Shown: positions 1 through 10,111 of the stretch, piece after piece | How positions within the stretch are numbered: the stretch's first letter is position 1 | Layout of the letters: each line of letters starts with the position of its first letter | Assembly: GCA_033977485.1 (NCBI GenBank) | Contig: CM066992.1 | Coordinates: 105,511,450 to 105,575,449, forward strand | Direction: 5' to 3' | DNA from: Hydrangea macrophylla | Lineage: Eukaryota; Streptophyta; Magnoliopsida; Cornales; Hydrangeaceae | DNA: 64,000 nt | Made by a program: the position numbers and the translations under genes | Notes under the pieces: generated by a model | What the model was told of the DNA's origin: nothing | Database searches by the model: none | What the model saw: only the letters and a program-made list of their open reading frames with translations

Positions 1-89
1 TCTGTATCAGACTTTGCAACTTCCGGTCCATCAAAAAACGTCACACGGTCCACTTGCATTAGAAGGTCTGCAACTTGGCATTCACTTTC
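1..89 (-). pseudogene. PMD-like pseudogene, continuation beyond solo LTR
   Basis: These bases continue, on the minus strand, the open frame that is cut at 14665 by the solo LTR. If the LTR and one copy of its target duplication are ignored, a frame runs from about 14707 through the junction and on to the left window edge without a stop. So one exon of the PMD-like gene was split by the LTR, and the gene runs off the window. Bases 85-89 (ctttc) are the left target-site copy. The reading across the junction is direct; the gene identity is inferred from the exon at 16018-16737. Confidence 0.5.
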
Positions 90-890
90 TATAACACCTG
101 CATTTGTGTTATTGCTTTTGCATTATATTGTCATGCATGATAATGTGATGTGGCGTGTCTTTTGGCACATGGTTGAGTGAGTTTTGACTCACGAGTTGAT
201 TTGGGTGTCTATATTAGAGAACCCTTTGAAACTATAGTGATTGAGGATTTGTTGTTGTGACGTCTCTCCGAATGTGAGACGGTCACTGTGGAATACTTTA
301 AATATTTATCTGAAAATAAATGTTTACCTGTGTATTTCAATATCTGTATGATTTTCTGTTTTAGAATTTATATATGTCGTTAGTTTTAGTATCCTGGTGA
401 GAACGAATTAACACGCAATTAATTTGGTAGGCTAATTAGCAACTTCGGAAACGTCATGTAGAAATTCGCATTTTAGCGACCAAACGAAACTTAGTCGAAA
501 ACTTTTATAATTTTGAGGTTTCACTTGTAAAGCTGTGAATAAGCTGTGTAGAAAGTTTTAGAGACTGATTAGGAGTCTTGAAAACTCGTGGGGAGGTAAA
601 CGTAATTCCTGAGAGTTTTGCCTATATAGATAGAGATGAGTGAGATATTTTACAAAGCTTACAACCTAAGTTTCCAAAAAGAGGCCAAGGGAGATTTTAT
701 TGTTCGAGCTTTGCGACGTCAAACGACGACCTTCCGTCAGTTTGTTTTATCCCAGATTTCATATTCAAGCTCCCCGAGGTAAGAGCTTCGTTTTGATATA
801 TGTTAAGACTTGTTTGGCCAAGTTTTCTGAAAAGTCTTTTTCTACAATTTTTCATAAAAGTTGATAAATGGAATTTTGATTCATAGGAAT

Positions 891-1510
891 TGATGATGCC
901 AAAAATTGGTAAGCAAGATTTATGCAAAAAGACAAAGCAAAGAAAAGTTTGTGTGTGGTTCAGCCCCGTTAATGAGATGACCTACGTCCACGTGTGCGTC
1001 TAAGCGCTTCTCACTAGCAGATCACCGGCAGGCCTGATGAGCCAACAGAGATGAGCGACACTACCAGTAACACCGGCCGGGTATATGCGTACGAGTGGTT
1101 TGTTCTCTAGCGAGTAAGTATATGCTTAGAGAAGTCAATTTTCGGATCCCTCTAAGGAGGATAGGTGGGCTCTTTTATAGATGTAAGAGTCCACCCTTAC
1201 ATGGTAAGTTTATTGGATTAGGAAGCCTAATCTAATCACAATGGATTTGCACAACATTAGGGGAGTTTTCTAAGTGGCTTAGGAAACCATTGATTCTTTC
1301 TTGATAGAGTCATGGACGTATAAGGAAACGATGAGTGACGCCATCTACTCCGTGCCTACCGGGGAGTCACTACGCCTCGTTCTCGAGCTGTCGAGTATCC
1401 CAGACGGTTATAGTTGAACACCTCGGAAGTGTGGGCTCCATGCTCCCATTCCGGATTATCCGCTGACCACTTGGTGGTCGGACCGTTACAGAATATTTCT
1501 GGACGTATTA
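891..1510 (-). repeat. 3' LTR of Tat element
   Basis: 620 bp, starting tgatgatgcc on the plus strand and ending acgtatta; the partner LTR ends acgtatca, so this end has one change. It lies downstream of integrase with respect to transcription, so it is the 3' LTR. The palindrome-free U3 begins at 1510 on the minus strand. The adjoining polypurine tract is at 1511-1530. Confidence 0.92.
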
Positions 1511-1530
1511 GCTGCCCCCCATTTTCAAAG
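1511..1530 (-). other. Polypurine tract of Tat element
   Basis: On the minus strand the bases next to the 3' LTR read gaaaatggggggcagc, a purine run directly abutting the LTR. This is where plus-strand DNA synthesis is primed in LTR retrotransposons. It confirms the orientation given by the coding regions. Confidence 0.75.
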
Positions 1531-1896
1531 TTGAGATGACGCCTTGCTAGATGAAATTTGAAAATTAAGAATGTCTTCCAGATACCGACCGGGAAAAGAC
1601 TGGGACCCCCATCGGAACCGGGTCGGTTTGTAATGATTCGTCGGTATATCGACCGAGCGGTGGCCCTGCAGGACCGGGCCCCCTGGCGCCACGTGTCCAC
1701 TGGTTACTGGTCTGGTTCGGATCCAAAGCTGCCAGTTTGGAAGTAACCGAATCGCCCAGGTGGCAACCAAACCATCACGTCGCGCATTGAATGCTCACGC
1801 TTTTTCAGACGACGCCCCACGTGCCCGAAACGACAGTTTCGGCAGGAGAGTATGTGAGCCATCCGATCAAGTTTGATCCTAACCGTTCGTGATACT

Positions 1897-1903
1897 TATA
1901 TAA
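1897..1903 (+). promoter_or_regulatory. TATA box of antisense gene A
   Basis: TATATAA, 112 bp before the ATG at 2015. The surrounding sequence (about 1770-1910) resembles the segment before the second antisense gene (about 3440-3575). Both share blocks such as cgacagttt and tatataaggag, so the promoter appears duplicated with the gene. Activity is inferred. Confidence 0.6.
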
Positions 1904-2014
1904 GGAGCACCTGTTCAATCTGCTTCTCACTGCAAATCATCAACTAAAACGTCCAAGCAAAACACGCCGAGCTCCTCCTTCTCTGCTATTTCCATTTCCC
2001 AAAACTTCTCCCAA

Positions 2015-2989
2015 ATGGCCTCACACATTAATCTGTCATCCGATGAAGGGCTCAGAGCCTTCCGAGAGGATTGTCACATCCCGGACGACGTCGAAGTCCG
2101 TCCGCATGCTGAGGGGGAGGAAGTAGCCTTCCCATTCTTCCTCATCAGCAGCTATCTGCTGCTTGTTGTGGGACTACGCTTTCCCCTTCCAGTCTCCTTC
2201 TGTGACCTGCTTGAGGGGTTGCGCATCCCTCTCTGCAAGTGTTGTCCAAACGTCGCCCGCCTACTCTGGGGCGTATCAGCACTGAACGAGCGACTCAGGT
2301 TGTTCCTCCATTCCGTCGACGTCGCCAGGTGTTACATCCTGGGCATCGACCAAGGGGGTCCTTACTTGTGCCCCAGGGCCGAGGGGAGAGACTTTGTCCA
2401 AGGTCTGGACTTCCCGAACAAAACCTGGCGGCGGTATCCTTGGGTCGTGGTAGCCGGCAACTGGCTGGAGGACGCCAATCTCTGCCCCCCTATAGTCTTT
2501 GATCCCGACCTCTGCGAACAATCTTTTTCTGCCTCCCGCGGCGCGGCCCCTACTGCTGATGAGACGGAGGCGATTGACCGAGCCATCGAGGTCGGCCTGT
2601 CGTTCTCTGATTTGGTCGGTAGGCATGCGGGTGATGCTGGTGCCGGTCCTTCCTCCGCGACCCACGACGCTGCGGCTTCTGGGTCGCGTCGCTATACTCG
2701 ATCCATGGCCACTGGCCCGCGCGCCGCATTTAGGGCCGGATCACCCAAGGGGCCAATTTCTCTGCCCACCAGCAGCGACTCCACCTCGTCCGGGGATACG
2801 AGCCCGCCACCAGGTCCGTCCAGGAAGGGAAAAGAGAAAAAAGTTGGTGAGGAGTCTCCACCCCCACCAAAGAAAAGTTGGACGGATCCCCCGGTCGGCC
2901 TTCACGTGCCTAGCTCTTGGACTAACCTCTCCCTTGCTAACCTGGAGGGCCATCTTCAGGAGGTGGAGAAACAAACCGCCAGTCTATAA
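2015..2989 (+). CDS. Antisense ORF A of Tat element (gypsy-type transposon domain)
   Basis: A 324-codon ORF with a good ATG context (cccaaATGG), antisense to gag-pol, in the 3' region of the Tat element. Residues about 10-175 resemble the plant domain usually annotated as putative gypsy-type transposon, with a GLR-F/L-PLP block and a following aromatic-rich stretch. Residues about 205-290 are a Ser/Pro/Lys-rich linker, with a probable basic segment near residue 280. The C-terminus begins a coiled coil. The stop at 2987-2989 (TAA) looks secondary, because the same frame stays open to a TGA at 3107-3109 and encodes a heptad-like Leu/Val/Glu stretch. The original protein was probably about 364 residues. 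It has its own TATA box and polyadenylation signal. It is paralogous to the gene at 3927-5990. Its function in Tat elements is unknown. Confidence 0.7.
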   Translation: MASHINLSSDEGLRAFREDCHIPDDVEVRPHAEGEEVAFPFFLISSYLLLVVGLRFPLPVSFCDLLEGLRIPLCKCCPNVARLLWGVSALNERLRLFLHSVDVARCYILGIDQGGPYLCPRAEGRDFVQGLDFPNKTWRRYPWVVVAGNWLEDANLCPPIVFDPDLCEQSFSASRGAAPTADETEAIDRAIEVGLSFSDLVGRHAGDAGAGPSSATHDAAASGSRRYTRSMATGPRAAFRAGSPKGPISLPTSSDSTSSGDTSPPPGPSRKGKEKKVGEESPPPPKKSWTDPPVGLHVPSSWTNLSLANLEGHLQEVEKQTASL

Positions 2990-3208
2990 ATAGACTCGGT
3001 TATGCAGGGAGTGGATACTCACACCATCGAGCTTACTGTGAAGGAGCTGGTGGCGAGGTTGGCGGTCCTAGAGGAGGAGGTCAAGGCTTTGAAGGACAGA
3101 AGGACTTGAAGGCCTAAATATATATATATATATATATATTTTTTTTTTTCTTTTCGGGGAGGCTATTATAAGTGCCCCCTGGTCTCTGTACAGACCACCC
3201 TTTATATC

Positions 3209-3214
3209 AATAAA
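3209..3214 (+). terminator. Polyadenylation signal of antisense gene A
   Basis: AATAAA about 100 bp after the end of the extended ORF A. The flanking text (ggaggcta...gtgccccctgg...ggtccctgaggcc) recurs after antisense gene B at 6112-6185, so the 3' end is duplicated as well. A TA microsatellite and a T-run (3118-3150) precede it. Confidence 0.55.
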
Positions 3215-3559
3215 AAGGTCCCTGAGGCCACGTTTCTCTTTCACTATGCTCCTTCAACTGTTTACTAATTCTGTGCTACGCTGGACAGCTAATGCCCGAC
3301 CAGTGTATGACTGTGCCCGAGTTGCGGCAACTCGGGCTCGGATCACCACTGTTCTATACCAACCAATCGTTAGTCAGGTTAGAACCTAACAATGGTGATG
3401 TGATCGTAACCGAACCGATTACGGGCTAACTGAATCGTCGCGTCACACAATTAATGCGCACGCCTTTTGAGGCATCTCTTTACGTGACCGAAGCGACAGT
3501 TTGGGCGGGAAATCTCCTGGACCGCTGGATCCGCTCTTATCCTGGCCGTTCAGGGTCTT

Positions 3560-3566
3560 TATATAA
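3560..3566 (+). promoter_or_regulatory. TATA box of antisense gene B
   Basis: TATATAA followed by ggag, as in the promoter at 1897. It lies 361 bp before the first in-frame ATG (3927). A short upstream ORF starts at 3715, so the leader may be long or may contain an intron (possible donor near 3830, acceptor near 3885). Confidence 0.55.
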
Positions 3567-3926
3567 GGAGTACTTGCCTCATTTCTTGCATCCCTTATCT
3601 TCTACTTTCTGCTTTCTTTTTTCTTCCCCCGTCTTTTTTATTTCGGAGTGAGGCTGGAGAGAACGAATCTTGTGAGGTTCGAGCGGGAGTGGGATTTCTT
3701 TATCCTTAGATTTTATGCGTTCTTTGAGTCGGGTGGAACTTTAACTCATCTGAACCAAGCAGGTGTTCCTTGCGCTATTTTGGGAGAGTGTTACCTGGTG
3801 CTGAGGAGTGTCTACTCGTTACCATTCAGGTTAGTGACTCTGCCCCCCCTGTATATCAGGCTTGGGGTTCCCGATCCATACGCAGGTCGTAGTTTGTGTC
3901 CGTTCCTTTCCGTCGGAGTGCCAGAG

Positions 3927-5990
3927 ATGGAACACTCCGGCTTCAACTCTGCGTCGAGATCGGAGAGTGAACAGTATCAGTCAGGATCCCCCGGTGCTAG
4001 TCGGGATCGGCTTCCTGAATCCCTGACCGATCATCAAAGTGGGGCCAAGAGTCCCGTTTGTCTATCCGACAGTGAGTCCACCCAGGAGGCCCCTGTTGCC
4101 TCCGTCTCGAGGGGTTCGGGCGACGAGTTGCCCGAGGGGCCTGATCGGGTAATTTTTGCTTGTGAGTCCACTTTTTTTGTACTGCGCTCCCAAGACCTTC
4201 TCCGGATCAGGGAGAGATATTCTCTTCCTGATGGTTGCGCCCTAGCCGTAAACCCCGGCGGCGCGCACCTCTATCAGTCGGGGTTCGTCACCCTGTTCGA
4301 GGATGCTATGATGGCGGGCCTCCGGCTACCCCTTCACCCCGTCGCCCGGGATGTCCTGATCTACCTCGATATCGCTCCCGGGCAGTTGGCCCCCAACGGA
4401 TGGAGATTCCTGATGGGGTGTATTTCGCTGTGGCCTCAGGTGTTCGGGTACGAGCTTACCCTACATGAGTTTCTTTGGGCCCACCGACCATTCCCTGTGC
4501 ACCGGGAAGTGGGGTTTTTTTCATTTTCTGCCCGTCCGGGCAGGAAGATTATCGATAGATGCCCCAGCAATAACAAGGGGTGGAAGGGCAAGTTCTTCCA
4601 AGTGTCCACCCTTTGCCTTTATGACATGGCCCCAGTGACCCAGCTGAGGACATCCTGGGCTGGGGAGTTGAGGGGTAAGACCACCCTTCCGTGTTCGTCC
4701 GTTCTTTCGGTTTTTAGGAACGCAATGGCTCGCTAACTGACTTCATTTCTCTGTGCACAGCTGGCTCGACAGAACCTCCCGAAATATCCGAACTGTGCCA
4801 GGCCAGGATCTGGAACCTAGCAGAGTTGCCCACTAGTGTTTGGAACGTATTATCCCAAATAGGGGACTTTGTCGAGACCTATTCCCCTGAGGAACCCGTT
4901 CCTGCCCCCAGCTTTTCACCCCTCAATCCTGGTGAGTTCCCAGGTTGCCTTACTGGTTTGCCTTGCACTTGTCCGTATTGTTTTTCACATTTCTGACCGT
5001 GTTATCTTGCTCTTTCGCAGAAATGGCCCCCAAACGTAATTTGGAGCAGCTGAGGGAGAGGCAGGCTGCTGCCGCCGCCGCTACTGCTACTCGGGTGGTG
5101 ATCGCCCAGGGGAAGAGGCCAGCTACCGAGGCCCTTGGCGGTGAGCGCCCGCTTCGACGCATCCGCCACGGAACGGTCAACCGCCCGGACCATGCGGGGA
5201 CATCAGCTCCCCAAACGTTGGTTGTTGAGGAGCCCGCACCCCGGGCTGGTATTCCATCTGGTCTGCCCATCGGTGGGCCTGGTGAGGTTTGGGATAGGCT
5301 AAAGTCTGTCCTAATCCCAAGCCAGGTTGAAGTATGCTCCGGGTTGTCTCCCCAGGACTTCCAAGGATGGTTGTATAGCCTTTCCCATCTGGTAAGTGTT
5401 CTTTCTCCCTTCAAATATTGACCTGCTCCATTTTTACTTGTCTAACTGACCTTCATCTTCTCGCCGCAGGTTGGCTATATGGCCGCGGGATCCGAGTCCC
5501 TCCTGTCTTCCCTGGCCGGGAAGGCCACCGCCGCTGACGCCGCCCTTTTGAAGGAGCGGAAAGAATTGCAAGTAGCTAAAGCTGCCTTGGCCGTCGAGAC
5601 GAGCAAGACGAAGTCATTGGCTTTGAGTTTGGGTGCGGCTCAGGCGGACCTGGCAGCGGCTTTGGCCGAACTGGAGGTTTCCTGGGCCCTCACTGCGGCA
5701 GCTGAAGCCCGGGCGAAGGCGGCGGCCGAGGCACCAACTGCAGGGGCCTTGGAGGGCGCATTTGACGACGGCTTCTTCCAAGGTTATGACAATCTGAAGC
5801 GGCGGGTAGCCCGGGATCACCCCGAATAGGTCCTTTCGGCCTACGAGGGGATTGACTCGGATTACTGGGATGTCGGTGAAGATTCCATAGCTGGTGATGC
5901 TCCTGTGGCTGGTGAAGACCCTGAGGCCATTGCTGAAGCCACAGAACTCGCCCCGGGCGAGGACGAAGGACTTGCCGTGCCAAGGGAGTA
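3927..5990 (+). CDS. Spliced antisense gene B of Tat element, four exons
   Basis: Exons are read as 3927-4674, 4761-4931, 5021-5391 and 5470-5990. Introns 4675-4760, 4932-5020 and 5392-5469 all start GT(A/G)AG and end CAG, and the frame joins without a stop at each. Exon 1 holds the gypsy-type transposon domain: a LPDG start, a GLRLPLHPV block, a LAPNGWRFL block and a WAHRPF segment. Exons 2-3 give an acidic then basic linker, and exon 4 an Ala/Leu/Glu-rich coiled coil. The frame in exon 4 has one TAG (5827-5829), then stays open to TAG at 5988-5990. The stretch before 3927 is open in the same frame but has no ATG. The gene lies antisense in the Tat 3' region and is paralogous to gene A. Function unknown; splicing is predicted from sequence only. 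Confidence 0.7.
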
Positions 5991-6159
5991 GACGGGGGAG
6001 ACCAAGGATGTGGTCAACGTGGAAGACTGACTCCCCGGTTCCTTCTTCTTGTTTTTTTTTATTTTATTGCTTATAGTTTTTGCTTTGTTTTTTTGTTTTT
6101 TTTTTTTTTTTTGGGAGGCCACTACAACTGCCCCCAGGCTTTGTACACTTTATTTGATT

Positions 6160-6165
6160 AATGAA
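6160..6165 (+). terminator. Polyadenylation region of antisense gene B
   Basis: AATGAA, a variant signal, at the place that AATAAA occupies after gene A, within the duplicated 3' block (ggaggcc...tgcccccaggct...gacccctgaggtc). It lies 170 bp after the final stop of gene B. Confidence 0.45.
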
Positions 6166-6414
6166 AAGACCCCTGAGGTCAGCTTTCCATCAATCTTTGT
6201 AATGTTTTTGTACTATGCCTTTTTGCTAGTATCCGTTCGGTTTTTGGCCGACCTAACATCTGCCTTAGCAAATGCTTTGGGACCGTAACCCACAGAACAC
6301 CTAGTCAAATGATGCAATTCCCTGTTTTAGCCTCAATTCCCTTTAACCCCTGCCCCCCCAAGCATTTTGCTAAGGCGGGAGTATGAGAGTACGTGAATAA
6401 GTAGCCGTAGGGAA

Positions 6415-6817
6415 CCGACCTGGAACATGGGTGGTTGCAGGAGCTTTTGAAGCTTGCCATCGTCGGCCACCTAGGGGCTTGGCCCCGTCGTCGGCTGGAC
6501 CTAGGCGAAACTTAATTAATTTCCTGTTTGTAGGTCTAGTACCCTTTTGTCCCCGACTTTCTTACGAAGGCGGGGGCATGCAGAGGGCGACCATAGGAAA
6601 CCGACCTGGAACATGGGTGGTTGCAGGGGCTTTTGAAGCTTGCCATCGTCGACCACCTAGGGGCTTGGCCCCGTCGTGTGCTGGACCTAGGCGAAACTTA
6701 ATTAAGTTTCCTGTTTGTAGGTCTAGTACCCTTTTGTCCCCGACTCTCTTGCGAAGGCGGGGGCATGCAGAGGGCGACCATAGGAAACCGACCTGGAACA
6801 TGGGTGGTTGCAGGGTC
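6415..6817. repeat. Tandem repeat, 186-187 bp unit
   Basis: The phrase accgacctggaacatggg recurs at about 6415, 6601 and 6788, giving two full units and the start of a third. It lies between antisense gene B and the integrase end of the Tat element. Tandem repeats in the 3' untranslated region are known in Tat elements and have been proposed as seeds of satellite DNA. Confidence 0.85.
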
Positions 6818-6975
6818 CTTTCATGCCTGGGTTCGAAGTCCGAGGTCCTTTCTGCCTCGGGGTATCACCCGACGTCTTTTCTGCCTCTGGGTTAGGCCCG
6901 AGGTCTTTGTTGTGCCTGGGCTCGGAGCCCGAGGCCTTTTGGTACCTTGGGGTTTGGCCCGAGGTCTTTCATGCT
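6818..6975. repeat. Short imperfect tandem repeat, about 40 bp unit
   Basis: Four degenerate units of the form cccgaggtcttt-(n)-tgcctgggg follow directly on the 186-bp repeat. The unit spacing varies. No coding content is apparent. Confidence 0.6.
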
Positions 6976-7116
6976 TTGCACGGTGTATTGGCCGGCCTGA
7001 ATTTTCGAAGCAAACTTTATCAATTTTATTTGAAAAATAACAATCTGTAATAGTTTCCCAACCGGGGCTACATGAAAAGAACTTATCCTATAGTACTAGA
7101 TTCCCGTAGCCAGATG

Positions 7117-8302
7117 CTACTGATAATACTTACGAAGGTGTTGCACGTTCCAGGGATGACTGAGATCGTGCCCGTCCATGTTCTGTAGCCAGTAGGTTCC
7201 CAATTGGTTGACCCGAGTCACTATATACGGTCCTTCCCAGTTTGCTCCCAACTTCCCATGGCTTGGAACTCGGGTAGACTGGTTCACTGCATTAAGGACA
7301 AGGTCCCCGACCTGAAAGCTACGATGCTTCACCTTGCTATTATAATACCTCGAGACCCTTTTCTTGTAAGCTGTCACCCTGAGATAGGCCTGGTCTCTTC
7401 TTTCTTCGACCAGGTCTAGTTTCGTCCTGAGGGCTTCTCCATTGTCTTGGTCATTGAAGGTAGCCACCCGATATGAGGGCAACCCGAGCTCTGTGGGGAC
7501 TACCGCCTCAAAACCATAAGTTAAGGAAAATGGGGTTTCGCCCGTAGCTGCCCTGGGTATGGTGCAGTAGGCCCACAGGAGGGCTGGTAGTTCTTCAGCC
7601 CACAGGCCTTTGGCATTCTCAAGCCTCGTCTTGATCAACTACAAGATTGTGCGGTTGGTCACCTCGGCCTAACCATTAGCTTGTGGATGCTCGGGAGAAG
7701 AGTAGTGATTTAGTATCCCATAGCTCGAGCAGAACTGTCTAAAGACGGGTGTATCAAATTGTCTTCCATTGTCGCTAATCAGGACTCTTGGGGTACCAAA
7801 CCTGTTGAGGGTATTTCGCTCCACAAAGTGTTCCATTCTCCGCTCGGTTATCGTTGCCAGGGGCTCGGCCTCCGCCCATTTGGTGAAGTAATCAACAGCT
7901 ATCACGGCAAACTTAACCTGCCCTTTGCCTGTCGGTAAGGGACCGACGATGTCAATTCCCCGTTGGGCGAATGGCCAGGGACTGTGGACCGGCGTTTGGA
8001 GCTCTCCCGGTCTGTTGAACATGGGAGAGTATCGCTGGCACTTGTCACACCTTCGGACATACTCCTGTGAATCTCGGGCCATGGTTGGCCAATAGTAGCC
8101 TTGTAAGAGGGCCTTTCTGGAGAGTGCCCGACCTCCTACGTGGTTCCCGCACACACCTTCATGAATTTCGAACAGTATCACTTGGATTTGCGTAGGGTGA
8201 ATGCAGCGGAGGTACGGGATAGTAAACCCCCTCCTGTAGAGGACACCGTCAAGGATATGATATCGTGTCGCCCGATACTTGACCCGCCTTGCTTCCTGTT
8301 TT
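7117..8302 (-). pseudogene. pol: Tat integrase, broken
   Basis: Integrase inserts retroelement DNA into the chromosome. The zinc-binding HHCC part is visible (HEGVCGNH ... CDKCQ), then the core with DIVGPLP and SDNGRQF carrying the first two acidic residues and HPQANG leading to the third. Two TAG codons (7669-7671 and 7639-7641) interrupt the frame around the catalytic Glu, and the frame continues unchanged beyond them. The C-terminal part (7117-7638) keeps the usual GDLVL and WEGPY motifs. The block before 8181 is open up to a 1-nt frameshift in the A-run at 8303-8308. It lies downstream of the second RNase H. Not functional as it stands. Confidence 0.85.
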
Positions 8303-8308
8303 AAAAAA

Positions 8309-8800
8309 TGTCACGATTGGATCCATCCAACTAGGTCCCGGAGTGACCGTATCAACCTCCATGCCCTCTGAATTGATCACACTTGGCTCGGATAGGACTT
8401 GTATCCTTATCCCAGGCAAGTCTGACTCAGATGACGAGGCAAGGCGGGCCAGCCGGTCAGCTCGGGTGTTTTCTTCTCTAGGTATCCGAGTGAGGGAAAA
8501 TCCTCAGAGTTGATTGGAAACCGTCCGGACGAGGGCCAAGTAAGCTATCATGCTGTCCTCCCGCGCTTCGTATTCTTGGTTTACCTGATTGACTACGAGC
8601 TGGGAGTCGCTGTAGCTCTGGACTTGTTGGGCACTCATTGAGATGGCCAACTGTAACCCGACCAAGAGGGCTTCGTACTCGGCCTCATTGTTGGAGGCAC
8701 GAAACCCAAATCTCAGAGCATATTCAAGCTGGATGCCATTGGGGGTAGTCAGGATGACCCCGGCCCCACTACCTTGCTAGTTAGAAGAGTCATCGACATG
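8309..8800 (-). pseudogene. pol: Second (archaeal-type) RNase H of Tat pol
   Basis: The minus strand encodes an RNase H with a VDD start, a GAGV stretch, NNEAEYEALL carrying the catalytic Glu, and SDSQLV carrying a catalytic Asp. This second RNase H is characteristic of plant Tat elements. A TAG at 8777-8779 cuts the beginning and a TGA at 8504-8506 cuts the end. A T insertion in the run at 8303-8308 shifts the frame into integrase. All other codons read through. Confidence 0.75.
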
Positions 8801-9343
8801 TAGCACCCAGGTTGGGATGCTGGAATGCAATCCGGGTGGTAAGGCCGGAGGCTCGGGTTCTTCGACCGGGTCTTCTGGGTATGTAAACTCGACCAGGAAA
8901 TCGGCTACGGCTTGTCCCTTGATGGCCGTCCGAGGTCGGTAAGTTACTTCGAACTCTTCCAATTCTAATGCCTACTTGACGAGCTTCCCGGACGTGTCCG
9001 GCCGAGAGAGAATTTTGCGGAGGGGCTGATCGGTCAACACCACGATGGCATGGGCCTGGAAGTACGGGCGGAGCCTTCGGGCTGAGGTGATGAGGGCGAA
9101 GGCCAACTTCTCGATATGGGAATATCGGCTTTCTGCACCTTGCAACGCCCGACTGGTGTAGTACACTGGGAACTGTATCCCGTGCTCTTCCCGGATGAGT
9201 GCCGAGGTTACTGCCGATGGTGACACCGCTAGGTACAGGAAAAGTTCCTCTCCGGATGCCGGTGTCGACAGTAGAGGAGGTGAGGCCAGGTATTTCTTGA
9301 GTTCCTGAAATGCCTCCTCACACTCTTCGGACCACTGAAAAGC
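8801..9343 (-). pseudogene. pol: Original gypsy RNase H of Tat pol, catalytically degenerate
   Basis: This region follows RT and begins FQWSEECEEAFQELK, the usual connection segment. The position where gypsy elements have the catalytic D-A-S triplet reads LAVS, so the first Asp is missing. YSHIEKLAFAL and LTDQPL are recognisable. Loss of the original RNase H activity is usual in elements that carry the second RNase H. A TAG at 8972-8974, probably from TGG, interrupts the frame. Confidence 0.7.
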
Positions 9344-10111
9344 TTTGCGGAGGATTTTGATGAACGGCAGGCACCGATCGGTAGCTCGGGACATGAATCT
9401 ATTAAGTGCGGCCACCCGTCCGGCTAGGCTTTGAACTTCTTTTGTTGATTTAGGTGACCGCATGTTGATGATAGCTTGGATTTTATCGGGGTTTGCTTCA
9501 ATTCCCCGCCTGCTGACTAGATGACCGAGGAACTTGCCGGACGAGACACCAAAGGTGCATTTGGCCGGGTTCAACCTCATCTTGAAATTTCTCAAAATGC
9601 TGAAGGCCCTGGCTAGATGCTCAAGGTGGTCGGGCTCATCCCGGCTCTTGACCAGGAGATCGTCCACGTACACTTCCATGGACTTTCCGATGAGGTCTTT
9701 GAACATGAAATTGACCAGGCGTTGATATGTAGCCCCGGCGTTCTTAAGGCCGAAAGGCATGACTTTGTAACAGTACGTGCCTTGGTCGGTGATGAATGCC
9801 GTCTTCTCTTCGTCCCCGGGGTACATGCTGATCTGATTATACCCCGAGTAGGCGTCCATAAATGAGAGGAGTGAGTGGCCCGTTGTTGAGTCGACGAGGA
9901 GGTCTATCCTGGGCAGCGGATAACAGTCCTAGGGACATGCCTTGTTGAGGTCGGTGAAGTCTACACACATTCTCTACTTCCCATTGCTCTTTTTGACCAG
10001 GACAACATTAGCCAACCACTCGGGATAATAGACCTCCCGGATAGAGTTTGCCTTTAGGAGCTTCTCGACCTCCTCACTTACTGCCGCTTGTCTCTCGGAG
10101 GCCATGCCCCT
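9344..10111 (-). pseudogene. pol: Reverse transcriptase of Tat pol, broken
   Basis: RT copies the element RNA into DNA. Motifs in order are RMCVDFTDLNKACP, YPLPRID, MPFGLKNAGATYQR and the active site EVYVDDLLVK (9659-9670). TAG codons at 9974-9976 and 9929-9931 lie in the fingers region, and a TGA at 10112-10114 separates it from protease. The frame is the same on both sides of each stop. The RT fold otherwise looks complete, so decay is by point nonsense rather than deletion. Confidence 0.85.

Noticed and set aside
697..927. Small minus-strand ORF across the Tat insertion point
   Set aside because: It spans the junction of solo LTR A and the Tat LTR, so it cannot be an old gene.
3648..3926. 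Upstream extension of antisense gene B
   Set aside because: The frame is open but begins at GTG and has no ATG before 3927; treated as leader.
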